This document shows, one piece after another, positions 15,230-22,388 of a stretch of DNA of 24,554 nt. Made by a program: the position numbers and the translations under genes. How positions within the stretch are numbered: position 1 is the first letter of the stretch; each line of letters starts with the position of its first letter. This DNA comes from a virus. Location: positions 1 to 24,554 of the IMG/VR virus record IMGVR_UViG_3300030450_001096, one strand, 5' to 3'. The notes below the pieces were generated by a model. The model searched no databases. It was not told the origin of the DNA and saw nothing but the letters and a program-made list of their open reading frames with translations.

Positions 15230-15364
15230 ATGACAAATCACAACCACGATAATGACAGATGGCATGTAGCTGAAGAGCTAAATGGTCGTCTTGCAATGAT
15301 AGGAGTAATAGCTGCTATTGGAGCATACGTTTTTACAGGACAAATAATTCCAGGAATTTTATAA
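15230..15364 (+). CDS. hli: high-light-inducible protein (Hli)
   Basis: The 44-aa protein has the chlorophyll-binding Hli motif ELNGRLAMIGVIAAIGAYVF, followed by TGQIIPGIL. This is a single transmembrane helix carrying the conserved E-x-x-N-G-R-x-A-M-x-G. Host Hli proteins bind pigments and protect photosystems from excess light. Phage copies probably help keep photosystem II running during infection. A short polar N-terminus (MTNHNHDNDRWHVA) precedes it. It lies 5 nt after the previous stop and upstream of psbA, the same arrangement as in P-SSP7-type phages. Confidence 0.95.
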   Translation: MTNHNHDNDRWHVAEELNGRLAMIGVIAAIGAYVFTGQIIPGIL

Positions 15365-15511
15365 ATGCCTTATTCAAAGTATTCAGCTAAACAAAAAGGA
15401 TTAGCTTCTTTAGCTGGCAACAAGAAAAAAATCGGTGCAGACGATTTAGCAAAACTTAGAGCAATGAAGTCTAATGGCAAAAAACGTAAGCCTAAAAATA
15501 GGAAAGCATAA
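15365..15511 (+). CDS. small Lys-rich protein, 48 aa
   Basis: The ATG at 15365 follows the hli stop directly. The product begins MPYSKYSAKQKGLASLAGN, has a central helix (ADDLAKLRAMKSNG) and ends in a basic tail (KKRKPKNRKA). It overlaps the next ORF by 38 nt. The motif YS-x-K-Q-K-x-L-A resembles small phage proteins of unknown function often found beside structural genes. A nucleic-acid-binding role is plausible from charge but unproven. Confidence 0.6.
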   Translation: MPYSKYSAKQKGLASLAGNKKKIGADDLAKLRAMKSNGKKRKPKNRKA

Positions 15512-15716
15512 GAGTAGAAAAGGCGGCTTAACAAAAGCTGGTCGAGAAAAAATAAATCGTGAAACAGGATCTAACCTCAAGGCTCCACAGCCTGGTGGTG
15601 GTCCAAGAAAAAAATCTTACTGTGCGAGAAGTGCAGGTCAAATGAAAAAATTTCCAAAGGCTGCTAAAGATCCAAACAGCAGACTAAGGAAAGCTAGAAG
15701 AAGGTGGAAATGCTAA
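15474..15716 (+). CDS. basic DUF6321-like protein, 80 aa
   Basis: The sequence contains GGLTKAGREKINRETGSNLK, then PQPGGGPRKKSYCARSAGQM, ending LRKARRRWKC. The order GLT-x-x-G-R, G-x-x-L-x-x-P, R-K-x-S-Y-C-A-R and a terminal R-W-K-C matches a widespread small phage family, which I recall as DUF6321. Its function is unknown. It is highly basic and has two Cys. The C-terminal TGC-TAA overlaps the next ATG by one base. Confidence 0.75.
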   Translation: MAKNVSLKIGKHKSRKGGLTKAGREKINRETGSNLKAPQPGGGPRKKSYCARSAGQMKKFPKAAKDPNSRLRKARRRWKC

Positions 15717-15784
15717 TGGCACACAAAGGAAAAGGCTCCTGTAAAGGAGGAATGAAAAAAGGAGGAAAGAAGTATGGTCGCTAA
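15716..15784 (+). CDS. tiny Gly/Lys-rich ORF, 22 aa
   Basis: ATG 15716 overlaps the preceding stop (TAATG). The 22-residue product, with GSCKGGMKKGG at its core, is made almost only of Gly, Lys and small residues. It overlaps the next ORF by 11 nt. Its end also holds the strong Shine-Dalgarno GGAGG for the next gene, so it may be a real leader peptide or only ribosome-binding sequence that happens to be open. Confidence 0.35.
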   Translation: MAHKGKGSCKGGMKKGGKKYGR

Positions 15785-15932
15785 ACGTGGACTCTATGCA
15801 AACATTCATGCAAAGAGAAAAAGAATAGCTGCTGGATCAGGAGAAAAAATGAGAAAGCCTGGTACAGCTGGAGCACCAACTGCTGCAAACTTCAAGAGAG
15901 CAGCAAAAACTGCAAAGAAGAAAAAGAAATGA
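15774..15932 (+). CDS. small basic conserved phage protein, 52 aa
   Basis: ATG 15774 has a good upstream GGAGGAAAG. The product starts MVAKRGLYANIHAKRKRIAA and continues GSGEKMRKPGTAGAPTAANF before a run of Ala and Lys. The pattern K-R-G-L-x-x-N-I-H-A-K-R-x-R-I-x-x-G-S-G-E-x-M-R-K-P-G-x-x-G-A-P-T is one I recognise from many tailed phage genomes as a conserved small protein without a known function. Its stop overlaps the next ATG. Confidence 0.75.
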   Translation: MVAKRGLYANIHAKRKRIAAGSGEKMRKPGTAGAPTAANFKRAAKTAKKKKK

Positions 15933-16027
15933 CAGAGAATGTAAGACACTGGCAGTCAACAACTACAGGAAGAAAAAATATTCCAATAGTTGAAGAAAAA
16001 CCAGTAAAAAAAACTAAAAAAAAATAA
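15929..16027 (+). CDS. very small protein, 32 aa
   Basis: ATG 15929 overlaps the previous stop (ATGA). The 32-aa product begins MTENVRHWQSTTTGRKNIPI and ends in a lysine run (KKTKKK). It is the last of the chain of coupled mini-ORFs before psbA. Weak evidence beyond coupling. Confidence 0.45.
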   Translation: MTENVRHWQSTTTGRKNIPIVEEKPVKKTKKK

Positions 16028-16033
16028 TAACAT

Positions 16034-16070
16034 TGCTCCCATGCGAGGTCGGCTCTGGCTGATGGGAGCA
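16034..16070 (+). terminator. 9-bp stem-loop between the small ORFs and psbA
   Basis: TGCTCCCAT (16034-16042) pairs perfectly with ATGGGAGCA (16062-16070) around a 19-nt loop rich in G. No immediate U-run follows, only a T-rich stretch 10 nt later (16081 onward). It could be a weak terminator, a processing site or a stabiliser for the psbA mRNA 5' end. The stem is seen; its role is inferred. Confidence 0.45.
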
Positions 16071-16108
16071 TTACAACCTCATTTTATTTACACATATTTT
16101 TATTACAC

Positions 16109-17143
16109 ATGGCTGCAATCTCATTTAATAGAGAAACAACCAATAAGTGGCAAGAGTTATGTAAGTGGGTTACATCAACAGACAACAGATTATATGTTGG
16201 ATGGTTTGGTGTTCTTATGATCCCTGCATTACTTACAGCTGCAACCTGTTTTATTATCGCCTTTATAGCTGCTCCTCCTGTTGACATAGATGGGATTCGT
16301 GAACCAGTTTCTGGCTCTCTACTCTATGGAAACAACATCATATCAGGAGCAATCGTCCCATCATCAAACGCAATCGGTTTGCACTTCTATCCAATCTGGG
16401 AAGCGGGAACTGTCGATGAATGGCTCTACAACGGAGGACCTTACCAGTTGGTTATCTTCCACTTCCTTATCGGTATCTCAGCTTACATGGGACGACAGTG
16501 GGAACTTAGTTACAGATTAGGTATGAGACCCTGGATAGCAGTAGCTTATTCTGCACCAGTGTCAGCAGCATTTGCTGTATTTCTTGTCTACCCTTTCGGT
16601 CAAGGGAGTTTCAGTGATGGTATGCCTCTTGGTATTTCTGGTACTTTTAATTTTATGTTTGTGTTTCAGGCAGAACATAATATCCTTATGCATCCTTTCC
16701 ACATGCTCGGTGTTATTGGGGTATTCGGTGGTGCTCTTGCCGCTGCTATGCATGGAAGTCTTGTTACTTCTTCTCTTATCAAAGAGACAACTGCTACTGA
16801 ATCTCAAAACTATGGTTATAAATTTGGACAGGAAGAGGAGACATATAACATCGTTGCAGCCCACGGCTACTTCGGACGTTTACTTTTCCAATATGCAAGT
16901 TTTAACAATTCTCGCTCTTTACACTTCTTTTTGGCTGTTCTCCCCGTGGTTGGCATATGGTTTACCTCTATGGGCATAGCGACTATGGCATTCAACCTAA
17001 ATGGATTTAACTTTAACCAGTCAATTGTTGACGCAAACGGTAAAGTTATACCTACTTGGGCTGACGTAGTTAACAGACAAAACTTAGGTTTCGAAGTTAT
17101 GCATGAGCGTAATGCACATAACTTCCCATTAGATTTAGCATAG
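16109..17143 (+). CDS. psbA: photosystem II D1 protein, lacking the C-terminal extension
   Basis: The 344-aa protein is a full D1 reaction-centre subunit with five transmembrane helices. Conserved landmarks include [119 protein letters not shown] and [15 protein letters not shown]. Manganese-cluster ligands near the C-terminus are present (His332, Glu333, Asp342 and the terminal Ala344). The ORF ends exactly at Ala344, the residue after which host CtpA normally cleaves. Phage D1 replaces damaged host D1 to sustain photosynthesis during infection. It stands between hli and the capsid gene. Confidence 0.98.
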   Translation: MAAISFNRETTNKWQELCKWVTSTDNRLYVGWFGVLMIPALLTAATCFIIAFIAAPPVDIDGIREPVSGSLLYGNNIISGAIVPSSNAIGLHFYPIWEAGTVDEWLYNGGPYQLVIFHFLIGISAYMGRQWELSYRLGMRPWIAVAYSAPVSAAFAVFLVYPFGQGSFSDGMPLGISGTFNFMFVFQAEHNILMHPFHMLGVIGVFGGALAAAMHGSLVTSSLIKETTATESQNYGYKFGQEEETYNIVAAHGYFGRLLFQYASFNNSRSLHFFLAVLPVVGIWFTSMGIATMAFNLNGFNFNQSIVDANGKVIPTWADVVNRQNLGFEVMHERNAHNFPLDLA

Positions 17144-17152
17144 TAATAGCCA

Positions 17153-17176
17153 CGTCCGTTCATCCCTAACGGGACG
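17153..17176 (+). terminator. stem-loop just after psbA
   Basis: CGTCC-GTT (17153-17160) pairs with AAC-(G)-GGACG (17168-17176) to give 8 bp with one bulged G and a 7-nt loop, beginning 9 nt after the psbA stop. No U-tract follows, so it may stabilise or process the mRNA rather than terminate it. Confidence 0.45.
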
Positions 17177-17183
17177 CATGACT

Positions 17184-17207
17184 CCAAAGCATGGAACGGG
17201 GCTTTGG
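17184..17207 (+). other. second stem-loop after psbA
   Basis: CCAAAGC (17184-17190) pairs perfectly with GCTTTGG (17201-17207) around the 10-nt loop ATGGAACGGG. It sits directly behind the first stem-loop and immediately upstream of the ribosome binding site of the 17-residue mini-ORF. Confidence 0.45.
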
Positions 17208-17223
17208 TATATGGAGATGACAC

Positions 17224-17277
17224 ATGAAAGTTACTTTCGTATATCGTGGCGTTGCTTACACAAGAGTAATCAAGTAA
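17224..17277 (+). CDS. 17-residue mini-ORF with a DUF4278-like start
   Basis: ATG 17224 is preceded by GGAGATGA. The product is MKVTFVYRGVAYTRVIK. The x-Y-R-G-V-x-Y core matches the beginning of DUF4278 proteins of cyanobacteria, which start with a similar M-x-x-T-Y-R-G-V-x-Y sequence, but here the frame stops after 17 codons. It may be a real micropeptide, a leader peptide, or the remnant of a longer gene. Good ribosome-site spacing and the recognisable motif argue against pure chance. Confidence 0.5.
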   Translation: MKVTFVYRGVAYTRVIK

Positions 17278-17448
17278 GTGATCTGGGAGGTGCAAGTCCT
17301 CCCTACTCAATTTGGCTTTTGACCCTTACGAGGATACTCATCAGCCGTCATGACGGTGGGATAGACCACGCAATAAGAAGAGTCGCATAAGACTCGCAAC
17401 TTTTCGTACGACAAGACAAGTAAATATACTTTTAATTTTAAACTTAAA
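17278..17448 (+). promoter_or_regulatory. structured leader upstream of the major capsid gene
   Basis: This 171-nt gap contains three hairpins. GGGAGG/CCTCCC encloses a 7-nt TGCAAGT loop (17285-17303). The 12-bp palindrome CCGTCATGACGG lies at 17345-17356. GAGTC/GACTC encloses GCATAA (17380-17395). The last 40 nt before the capsid ATG are AT-rich (TTTTAATTTTAAACTTAAAA) with no Shine-Dalgarno. A phage promoter or a processed 5' leader for the highly expressed capsid gene is likely here, but I cannot point to a promoter consensus. Confidence 0.4.
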
Positions 17449-18803
17449 ATGGCTAATGCTAATCAAGTTGCTTTAGGTAGAAGTAATCTATCTACAGGCA
17501 CAGGTTATGGTGGTGCAAATGATAAGTATGCACTTTACCTTCGCTTGTTCTCTGGAGAAATGTTTAAAGGCTTCCAGCATGAAACAATTGCTAGAGATCT
17601 TGTAACTAAGAGAACATTAAAGAACGGCAAATCATTGCAGTTCATCTATACAGGTCGCATGACCAGTTCCTTCCATAGTCCAGGAACCCCAATATTGGGT
17701 AACAGTGACAAGGCTCCTCCAGTTGCAGAAAAGACCATCGTAATGGATGATCTACTAATCAGTTCTGCATTCGTTTATGACCTAGATGAGACACTTGCTC
17801 ACTACGAATTAAGAGGAGAAATATCTAGAAAGATCGGATATGCTCTTGCTGAAAAATATGACAGATTAATCTTCCGTTCAATTACACGAGGAGCTAGATC
17901 TGCATCTCCAGTATCTGCTACAAACTTTGCAGAGCCTGGTGGAACACAAATCAGAGTTGGATCTACAACTAACGATTCTGATGCTTATAACGCTACAAAC
18001 CTTATCAACGCATTCTACGATGCAGCAGCTGCTCTTGACGAAAAAGGAGTCAGTTCTGACGGAAGATGTGCGGTGTTAAACCCAAGACAATACTACTCTT
18101 TGATCCAAAACATTGGTTCAAACGGTCTAGTAAATAGAGACGTTCAGGGTGATGCACTACAAGGTGGAACAGGCGTTATCGAAATCGCTGGAATCCACAT
18201 CTACAAATCTATGAATATTCCATTCTTAGGTAAGTATGGTGTTGCTTACGGCGGTACAACAGGTGAGGTTTCTCCTGGAAATCTTGGTGACCACATTGGA
18301 CCTACACCTGAGAATGCTAACGCTACTGGTGGAGTTAACAACGACTACGGTACTAACGCTGAGTTAGGTGCTAAGTCTTGTGGACTTATCTTCCAAAAGG
18401 AAGCTGCTGGTGTTGTTGAAGCAATCGGACCACAAGTACAAGTCACAAACGGTGATGTTTCTGTAAGTTAAATTGCAGCTTTAATTAGTAATAATTATCG
18501 AATAATCGGATGAATTGCTGGAAGCCTAAGTCGAAAGATAAGGTAATCAGCAGCCAAGCCCTTCACGCTTGAAGGGAAGGTTCAGAGACTACATGGTGTA
18601 CTAAGCGTAGTACGTAATACATGAAAAGCGTCCGACTTCCTAATAGGAAGATGATATAGTCCGTGCCATATTGAAAGATATGGATTACACGAATCTACCA
18701 AGGTGATGTGATCTTAGGTCGCATGGCTATGGGTGCAGACTACTTAAACCCAGCTGCTGCTGTTGAATTGTACGTTGGTGCTTCTGCTCCTTCTGCATTC
18801 TAA
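17449..18803 (+). CDS. 10: major capsid protein (gp10), interrupted by a group I intron; join 17449-18464 and 18692-18803
   Basis: Exon 1 encodes 338 codons plus two bases and exon 2 completes the frame. The spliced protein is 375 aa, the length I recall for gp10 of P-SSP7-type phages. Exon 1 shows the T7-type HK97-fold capsid pattern (LFSGEMFKGFQHETIARDLV, LDETLAHYELRGEISRKIGY, IGPQVQVTNGDVSV). Exon 2 supplies IYQGDVILGRMAMGADYLNP and ends GASAPSAF. Without splicing, translation ends at TAA 18469-18471 after adding only one Ser and loses the conserved C-terminus. Capsid protein is the most abundant virion protein, so splicing must be efficient. Exon 1 is certain; the splice is strongly supported by frame and RNA structure. 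Confidence 0.95.
18465..18691 (+). ncRNA. self-splicing group I intron (subgroup IA-like) in the capsid gene, 227 nt
   Basis: The core can be folded by eye. P1 is CTGT|AA with TTGCAG, giving the U-G pair at the 5' splice site. P2 is ATTAT/ATAAT. P3 is TCGGATG (18506-18512) with CGTCCGA (18629-18635). P4 is TGCTG (18516-18520) with CAGCA (18548-18552). P6a is CCCTTC/GAAGGG. P7 is GACTA (18587-18591) with TAGTC (18657-18661). P8 is CTTCC/GGAAG. P9 is CCATAT/ATATGG (18666-18683). The conserved Q (AATCAGCAGCCAAGCC), R (GTTCAGAGACTA) and S (GATATAGTCC) elements are present. The exon ends in T and the intron ends in G. An extra hairpin region between P7 and P3 (18592-18628) suggests subgroup IA. 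It encodes no endonuclease. Confidence 0.96.
18692..18803 (+). CDS. 10: major capsid protein exon 2
   Basis: This 112-nt exon encodes the final 37 residues, after the shared Val codon formed by GT from exon 1 and A from exon 2. It has no start codon or ribosome site of its own, and would be missed by simple ORF calling. Its hydrophobic, Ala-rich content (MGADYLNPAAAVELYVGA) is consistent with the C-terminal part of a T7-like capsid protein. Confidence 0.94.
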
Positions 18804-18818
18804 TTTTTATATTCTTAC

Positions 18819-18840
18819 GGGGTCTTCGGACCCCCTTTTT
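18819..18840 (+). terminator. strong intrinsic terminator after the capsid gene
   Basis: GGGGTC (18819-18824) pairs with GACCCC (18829-18834) around a TTCG tetraloop, followed by C and five T residues (18836-18840). This is a textbook intrinsic terminator with an extra-stable UUCG loop. T7 has its main late terminator (T-phi) at the same place, between genes 10 and 11, which limits tail gene expression relative to capsid. Confidence 0.93.
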
Positions 18841-18846
18841 ATTTAT

Positions 18847-19509
18847 ATGACAACTCCCACAACAATAGATACCGAGACAGAACTCTCCGCAGTAAATACG
18901 ATTCTGGGAGCTATCGGTCAATCTCCAGTAACAACTTTAGGAACAATAACTACAAACGTAACTAATACTGCTGATGAAGTTGCAAACACTTTTGCAAACC
19001 CTGAAATAGCACTTATATACCAAATACTAAAAGAGTGTAATAGTGATATTCAAAATGAAGGTTGGTCTTTTAACAGAGAGGATCATGTTAAGTTCAGCCC
19101 AGATGCAACAACAAAACATATCACAATACCTACAAATGTATTGCGTATAGATTCAGAAAACCCAGAAGATAAAACTATAGATCCTGTTAGACGTAACGGA
19201 AAATTATATGACAAGGTAAATCATACTTATGAATTTGATGACGATATTTTATTGAATGTTGTTTACCTTTTTGAGTATGAAGATTTACCTTCAATATTTA
19301 AAAGATACATAACCTATAAAGCAGCTGGCAGAGCAGCAACACAAATGATTACTAACACACAGTTAGTACAGCTAATTGCTACTCAAGAACAAATGGCTAG
19401 AGCTTCATGTATGGAATACGAATGTAATCAAGGCGATTACAACATGCTTGGTTTTCCTCATAACACAAATTATTCAACCTATAAACCATTCAAAGGATTA
19501 CAGCGATAA
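18847..19509 (+). CDS. 11: tail tubular protein A (gp11)
   Basis: ATG 18847 gives 220 aa. A longer in-frame start at 18763 would lie inside capsid exon 2 and cross the terminator, so it is rejected. The product starts TETELSAVNTILGAIGQSPV and includes ALIYQILKECNSDIQNEGWS and IFKRYITYKAAGRAATQM, which are typical of gp11-type gatekeeper proteins. T7 gp11 is 196 aa. Twelve copies are expected to join portal to the nozzle. Its stop overlaps the next ATG. Confidence 0.93.
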   Translation: MTTPTTIDTETELSAVNTILGAIGQSPVTTLGTITTNVTNTADEVANTFANPEIALIYQILKECNSDIQNEGWSFNREDHVKFSPDATTKHITIPTNVLRIDSENPEDKTIDPVRRNGKLYDKVNHTYEFDDDILLNVVYLFEYEDLPSIFKRYITYKAAGRAATQMITNTQLVQLIATQEQMARASCMEYECNQGDYNMLGFPHNTNYSTYKPFKGLQR

Positions 19510-22388
19510 TGGCAACAGTAACTCAACAAGTACCAAACTATGTATTAGGAATATCAGAACAGCCAGATGAATTGAAACTACCTGGACAAGTTAAAGACTT
19601 AGTGAATGCCATACCAGATGTAACTCTAGGCTGTATTAAAAGACCTGGTAGTAAACTAATAAAAAAAATAACAACAAATAGTGGAACTCTAAGTTGGTTT
19701 CATATTTACAATGATCAAGATAATCAATATATCGGATGTGTTAATACATCAGGTCAATTTCAAATATGGAGAACTAGAGATGGTTTTTCTTATCATGATA
19801 ATAATGGTCAAGGTACAAACCTTATAGACTATTCCAACGTAACAGGAACTAATGCAGCTACATATCTTACTGGCTGGACTGATGAAACTGAAATACAAGC
19901 ACTGACATTAAACGAACAAACATTCTTTACTAATAGAACTAAAACTACTGCGATGAAATCAGGAGCTTCTGATAAGTCTCCAGCATTAGTAAATGAAGCA
20001 ATAATTGAAATAAAAACAGTATCTTACGGTAAGCAATACGCATTAAATATTTATGATCCAACAAATCCTGGAACTCCAATAACAGAAACCAGAGCAACAG
20101 CCATTGCAGCAGATAAAAATTTTACTGAAGCTGTTGGTAATTTAAATGATGGAACGTGTAGAGCGATGGGTAGAGAAGTTATAAATGTAGTAGACGGAAC
20201 AGTTAACGGACCTACAGCTGGAAGTTCAAATTCTAATGCAAATGCTGGTAACACAAATCTTAGATACGAACTTGATGTCAGATGTACACCTGTAGTAGAT
20301 CCAAACAATATAGGAACTGCATCAAGTGGACCTCAATATAATGATGCCTATACAGTATCTGCAAAATTACAATTTGGTGGAGAAGGTTGGGAAACTAATG
20401 ATAGACATTACTATGTTACTGAAAAAAATGGTACAGGATTTATTGACATAACAAATCACGTTACTATAAAAAGTTCTGCAAATATTGCTGCTGTTCGACC
20501 ACCAGCTACCTCTTCTAGTGCGGATGAAGCTGTTACTTCTGCTGGAATATTAGGTGGTATGAAAACTGCTTTAGATGCTATTTCTGGAACAGGAATTACG
20601 GCAACAATCACTGGAAATTGTTTACATCTTATAAGAAGTACACCTTTTGCTGTCAGCACTCCTGAGCCACAGTTAATGAATATCGTTACTAATGAAGCAA
20701 ACACAATAGCTGAATTACCATCTAATTGCAGACATAATTATGTAGTGAAGATTGTTAATAGTGGTGATGATGATGATGACTTTTTTTTAAAATTTAAACA
20801 ATCAAACGCTGGAACTAGTGGTAACTTTTTTGGTGAAGGTGTATGGGAAGAATGTCCAGCACCTGGTATCGAGATAGAAATAGATAAAACTACTATGCCT
20901 ATTAAGATTGTTAGAGAGTTGCCAGGCAATGTTTATCCACAAGGAAGATTCTTAGTACAAGAAATAGATTACACAAAACGTGATGTAGGAGATGACAACA
21001 CAAACCCAGTGCCTAGTTTTATAGGAAGCACGTTAGAAAAAATGCTTTTCTTTAGAAATAGATTAGTTGTCCTTAGTAAAGGTAATGTAATTCTTTCTAA
21101 AACTAACGATTTTTTTAATTTCTTTAGTACTACAGCTATGTCGGAATCGACTGCTGATCCTATAGATATCCAGGCTAGTTCAACTTTCCCAACTACTTTA
21201 CATGATGGAATAGAAGTTAACTCAGGACTTTTATTATTTAGTTCAAATCAACAGTTTATGTTAACTACAGATAGTGATGCTTTAACACCTTCTACAGCAA
21301 AAATAAATTATCTTTGTTCTTATAATTACAACCCGAAAACTATACCTTTTTCATTAGGTACAACATCAGGTTTTATAAACAGCACAGGTAAGAATTCAAG
21401 AATCTTTGAGATGGCTGATGTAAGACGTGAGGGTGAACCAACTGTTTTAGAACAGAGTAAACTTGTTTCTAAAAAATTACCCATTAATATAAATAAACCA
21501 ACTACATCTAAAGAAAATAGTCTTTTACTTTTAGGATCTAAATATTATGGAACTAACTCACCTACTAACGAAGTATGGGGTTTTAGATTTTACAATAATG
21601 GAGAAAAACGAGTTCAATCAGCATGGTTTAGGTGGTTGTTATCGGGTGACTTAATTCACCATGTAATATTAGACGATGTTTATTATGTTGTCGTAGCAAG
21701 TCAAGGTGAAACAATAATAGAAGCTTTTGATGTTAAAAAACAAGATGACACTACATTAATAGGTGTCGAAGATTATCCAATACACCTTGATAGACATAGT
21801 CAGTTATCAGCATTATCTTCTGGTTCATATAGTGCTACAACAAAGAAAACAACTTTTGCAAAACCTACAGGCTATGCAAGCACTGCACAGTTAGCTGTTT
21901 ACAACAATAATTCTGGTGATGATATTGGAAGATTTGCAAAGGCAAATATTGTGTCAGGTACACAGAATTTAGAAGTAGATGGTGATTGGACAGGAACTAC
22001 ATTAATGTTGGGTTATTTGTATGATTGGTCATTAAAATTACCTACAATTTTTGTTACTAAAGCAGCTGGTGAAAAAACTAGATCAGATACAAGATCTTCA
22101 TTAGTGATACATAGGTTACATTTTGCTTTTGGTGAAATTGGCAATATTGATACAGTTATAAAAAGAAAAGGTAGAGTTGACTATACAACTAATTTTAATG
22201 CTGCTGAAATAGATTCTATAAAAGCAAATGAGCTACCTATAGTAGAAGAGTTTATTCAAACAATACCGATATACGAAAGAAATACAAATTTAGATATAGA
22301 AATTAAATCAACACATCCTTCACCAGCAACATTATTTTCTATGAACTGGGAGGGTGATTTCAACTCAAGATATTATAGACGTGTCTAA
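19509..22388 (+). CDS. 12: tail tubular protein B / nozzle (gp12)
   Basis: The 959-aa protein is the nozzle of the short tail. The first part, QVPNYVLGISEQPDELKLPG, has the gp12-type I-S-x-Q-P-D-x-x-x-x-P-G start. Later segments KMLFFRNRLVVLSKGNVILS and VWGFRFYNNGEKRVQSAWFR match the conserved propeller blades. It is longer than T7 gp12 (794 aa), with a low-complexity region around residues 225-250 rich in Asn, Gly, Ala and Ser, and a run of Asp residues near 418-423. The extra length is typical of cyanopodoviruses. Its end overlaps gp13. Confidence 0.94.
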   Translation: MATVTQQVPNYVLGISEQPDELKLPGQVKDLVNAIPDVTLGCIKRPGSKLIKKITTNSGTLSWFHIYNDQDNQYIGCVNTSGQFQIWRTRDGFSYHDNNGQGTNLIDYSNVTGTNAATYLTGWTDETEIQALTLNEQTFFTNRTKTTAMKSGASDKSPALVNEAIIEIKTVSYGKQYALNIYDPTNPGTPITETRATAIAADKNFTEAVGNLNDGTCRAMGREVINVVDGTVNGPTAGSSNSNANAGNTNLRYELDVRCTPVVDPNNIGTASSGPQYNDAYTVSAKLQFGGEGWETNDRHYYVTEKNGTGFIDITNHVTIKSSANIAAVRPPATSSSADEAVTSAGILGGMKTALDAISGTGITATITGNCLHLIRSTPFAVSTPEPQLMNIVTNEANTIAELPSNCRHNYVVKIVNSGDDDDDFFLKFKQSNAGTSGNFFGEGVWEECPAPGIEIEIDKTTMPIKIVRELPGNVYPQGRFLVQEIDYTKRDVGDDNTNPVPSFIGSTLEKMLFFRNRLVVLSKGNVILSKTNDFFNFFSTTAMSESTADPIDIQASSTFPTTLHDGIEVNSGLLLFSSNQQFMLTTDSDALTPSTAKINYLCSYNYNPKTIPFSLGTTSGFINSTGKNSRIFEMADVRREGEPTVLEQSKLVSKKLPININKPTTSKENSLLLLGSKYYGTNSPTNEVWGFRFYNNGEKRVQSAWFRWLLSGDLIHHVILDDVYYVVVASQGETIIEAFDVKKQDDTTLIGVEDYPIHLDRHSQLSALSSGSYSATTKKTTFAKPTGYASTAQLAVYNNNSGDDIGRFAKANIVSGTQNLEVDGDWTGTTLMLGYLYDWSLKLPTIFVTKAAGEKTRSDTRSSLVIHRLHFAFGEIGNIDTVIKRKGRVDYTTNFNAAEIDSIKANELPIVEEFIQTIPIYERNTNLDIEIKSTHPSPATLFSMNWEGDFNSRYYRRV

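Noticed and set aside
16867-17310. 147-aa minus-strand ORF over the psbA 3' end
   Set aside because: It is antisense to the D1 coding sequence and the hairpin region; the frame is open by chance and resembles nothing known.
17285-17312. tRNA T-arm and acceptor end after psbA
   Set aside because: The GGGAGG-TGCAAGT-CCTCCC hairpin resembles a T-arm, but no anticodon arm, D-arm or pairing 5' acceptor strand is upstream; that space is taken by the mini-ORF.
17320-17360. Hammerhead ribozyme on the minus strand (CTGATGAG near 17337-17344)
   Set aside because: The CUGAUGA box is present in the reverse complement, but no GAAA box follows after a stem II, and stems I and III cannot be drawn.
17449-18471. 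Capsid gene read as a simple 340-aa ORF, or as a truncated pseudogene
   Set aside because: The conserved C-terminus resumes in frame after a complete group I intron, so the gene is spliced, not shortened or broken.
18763-18846. N-terminal extension of gp11 from an upstream ATG
   Set aside because: The extra residues come from capsid exon 2 and the terminator stem; homology to gp11 begins after ATG 18847.
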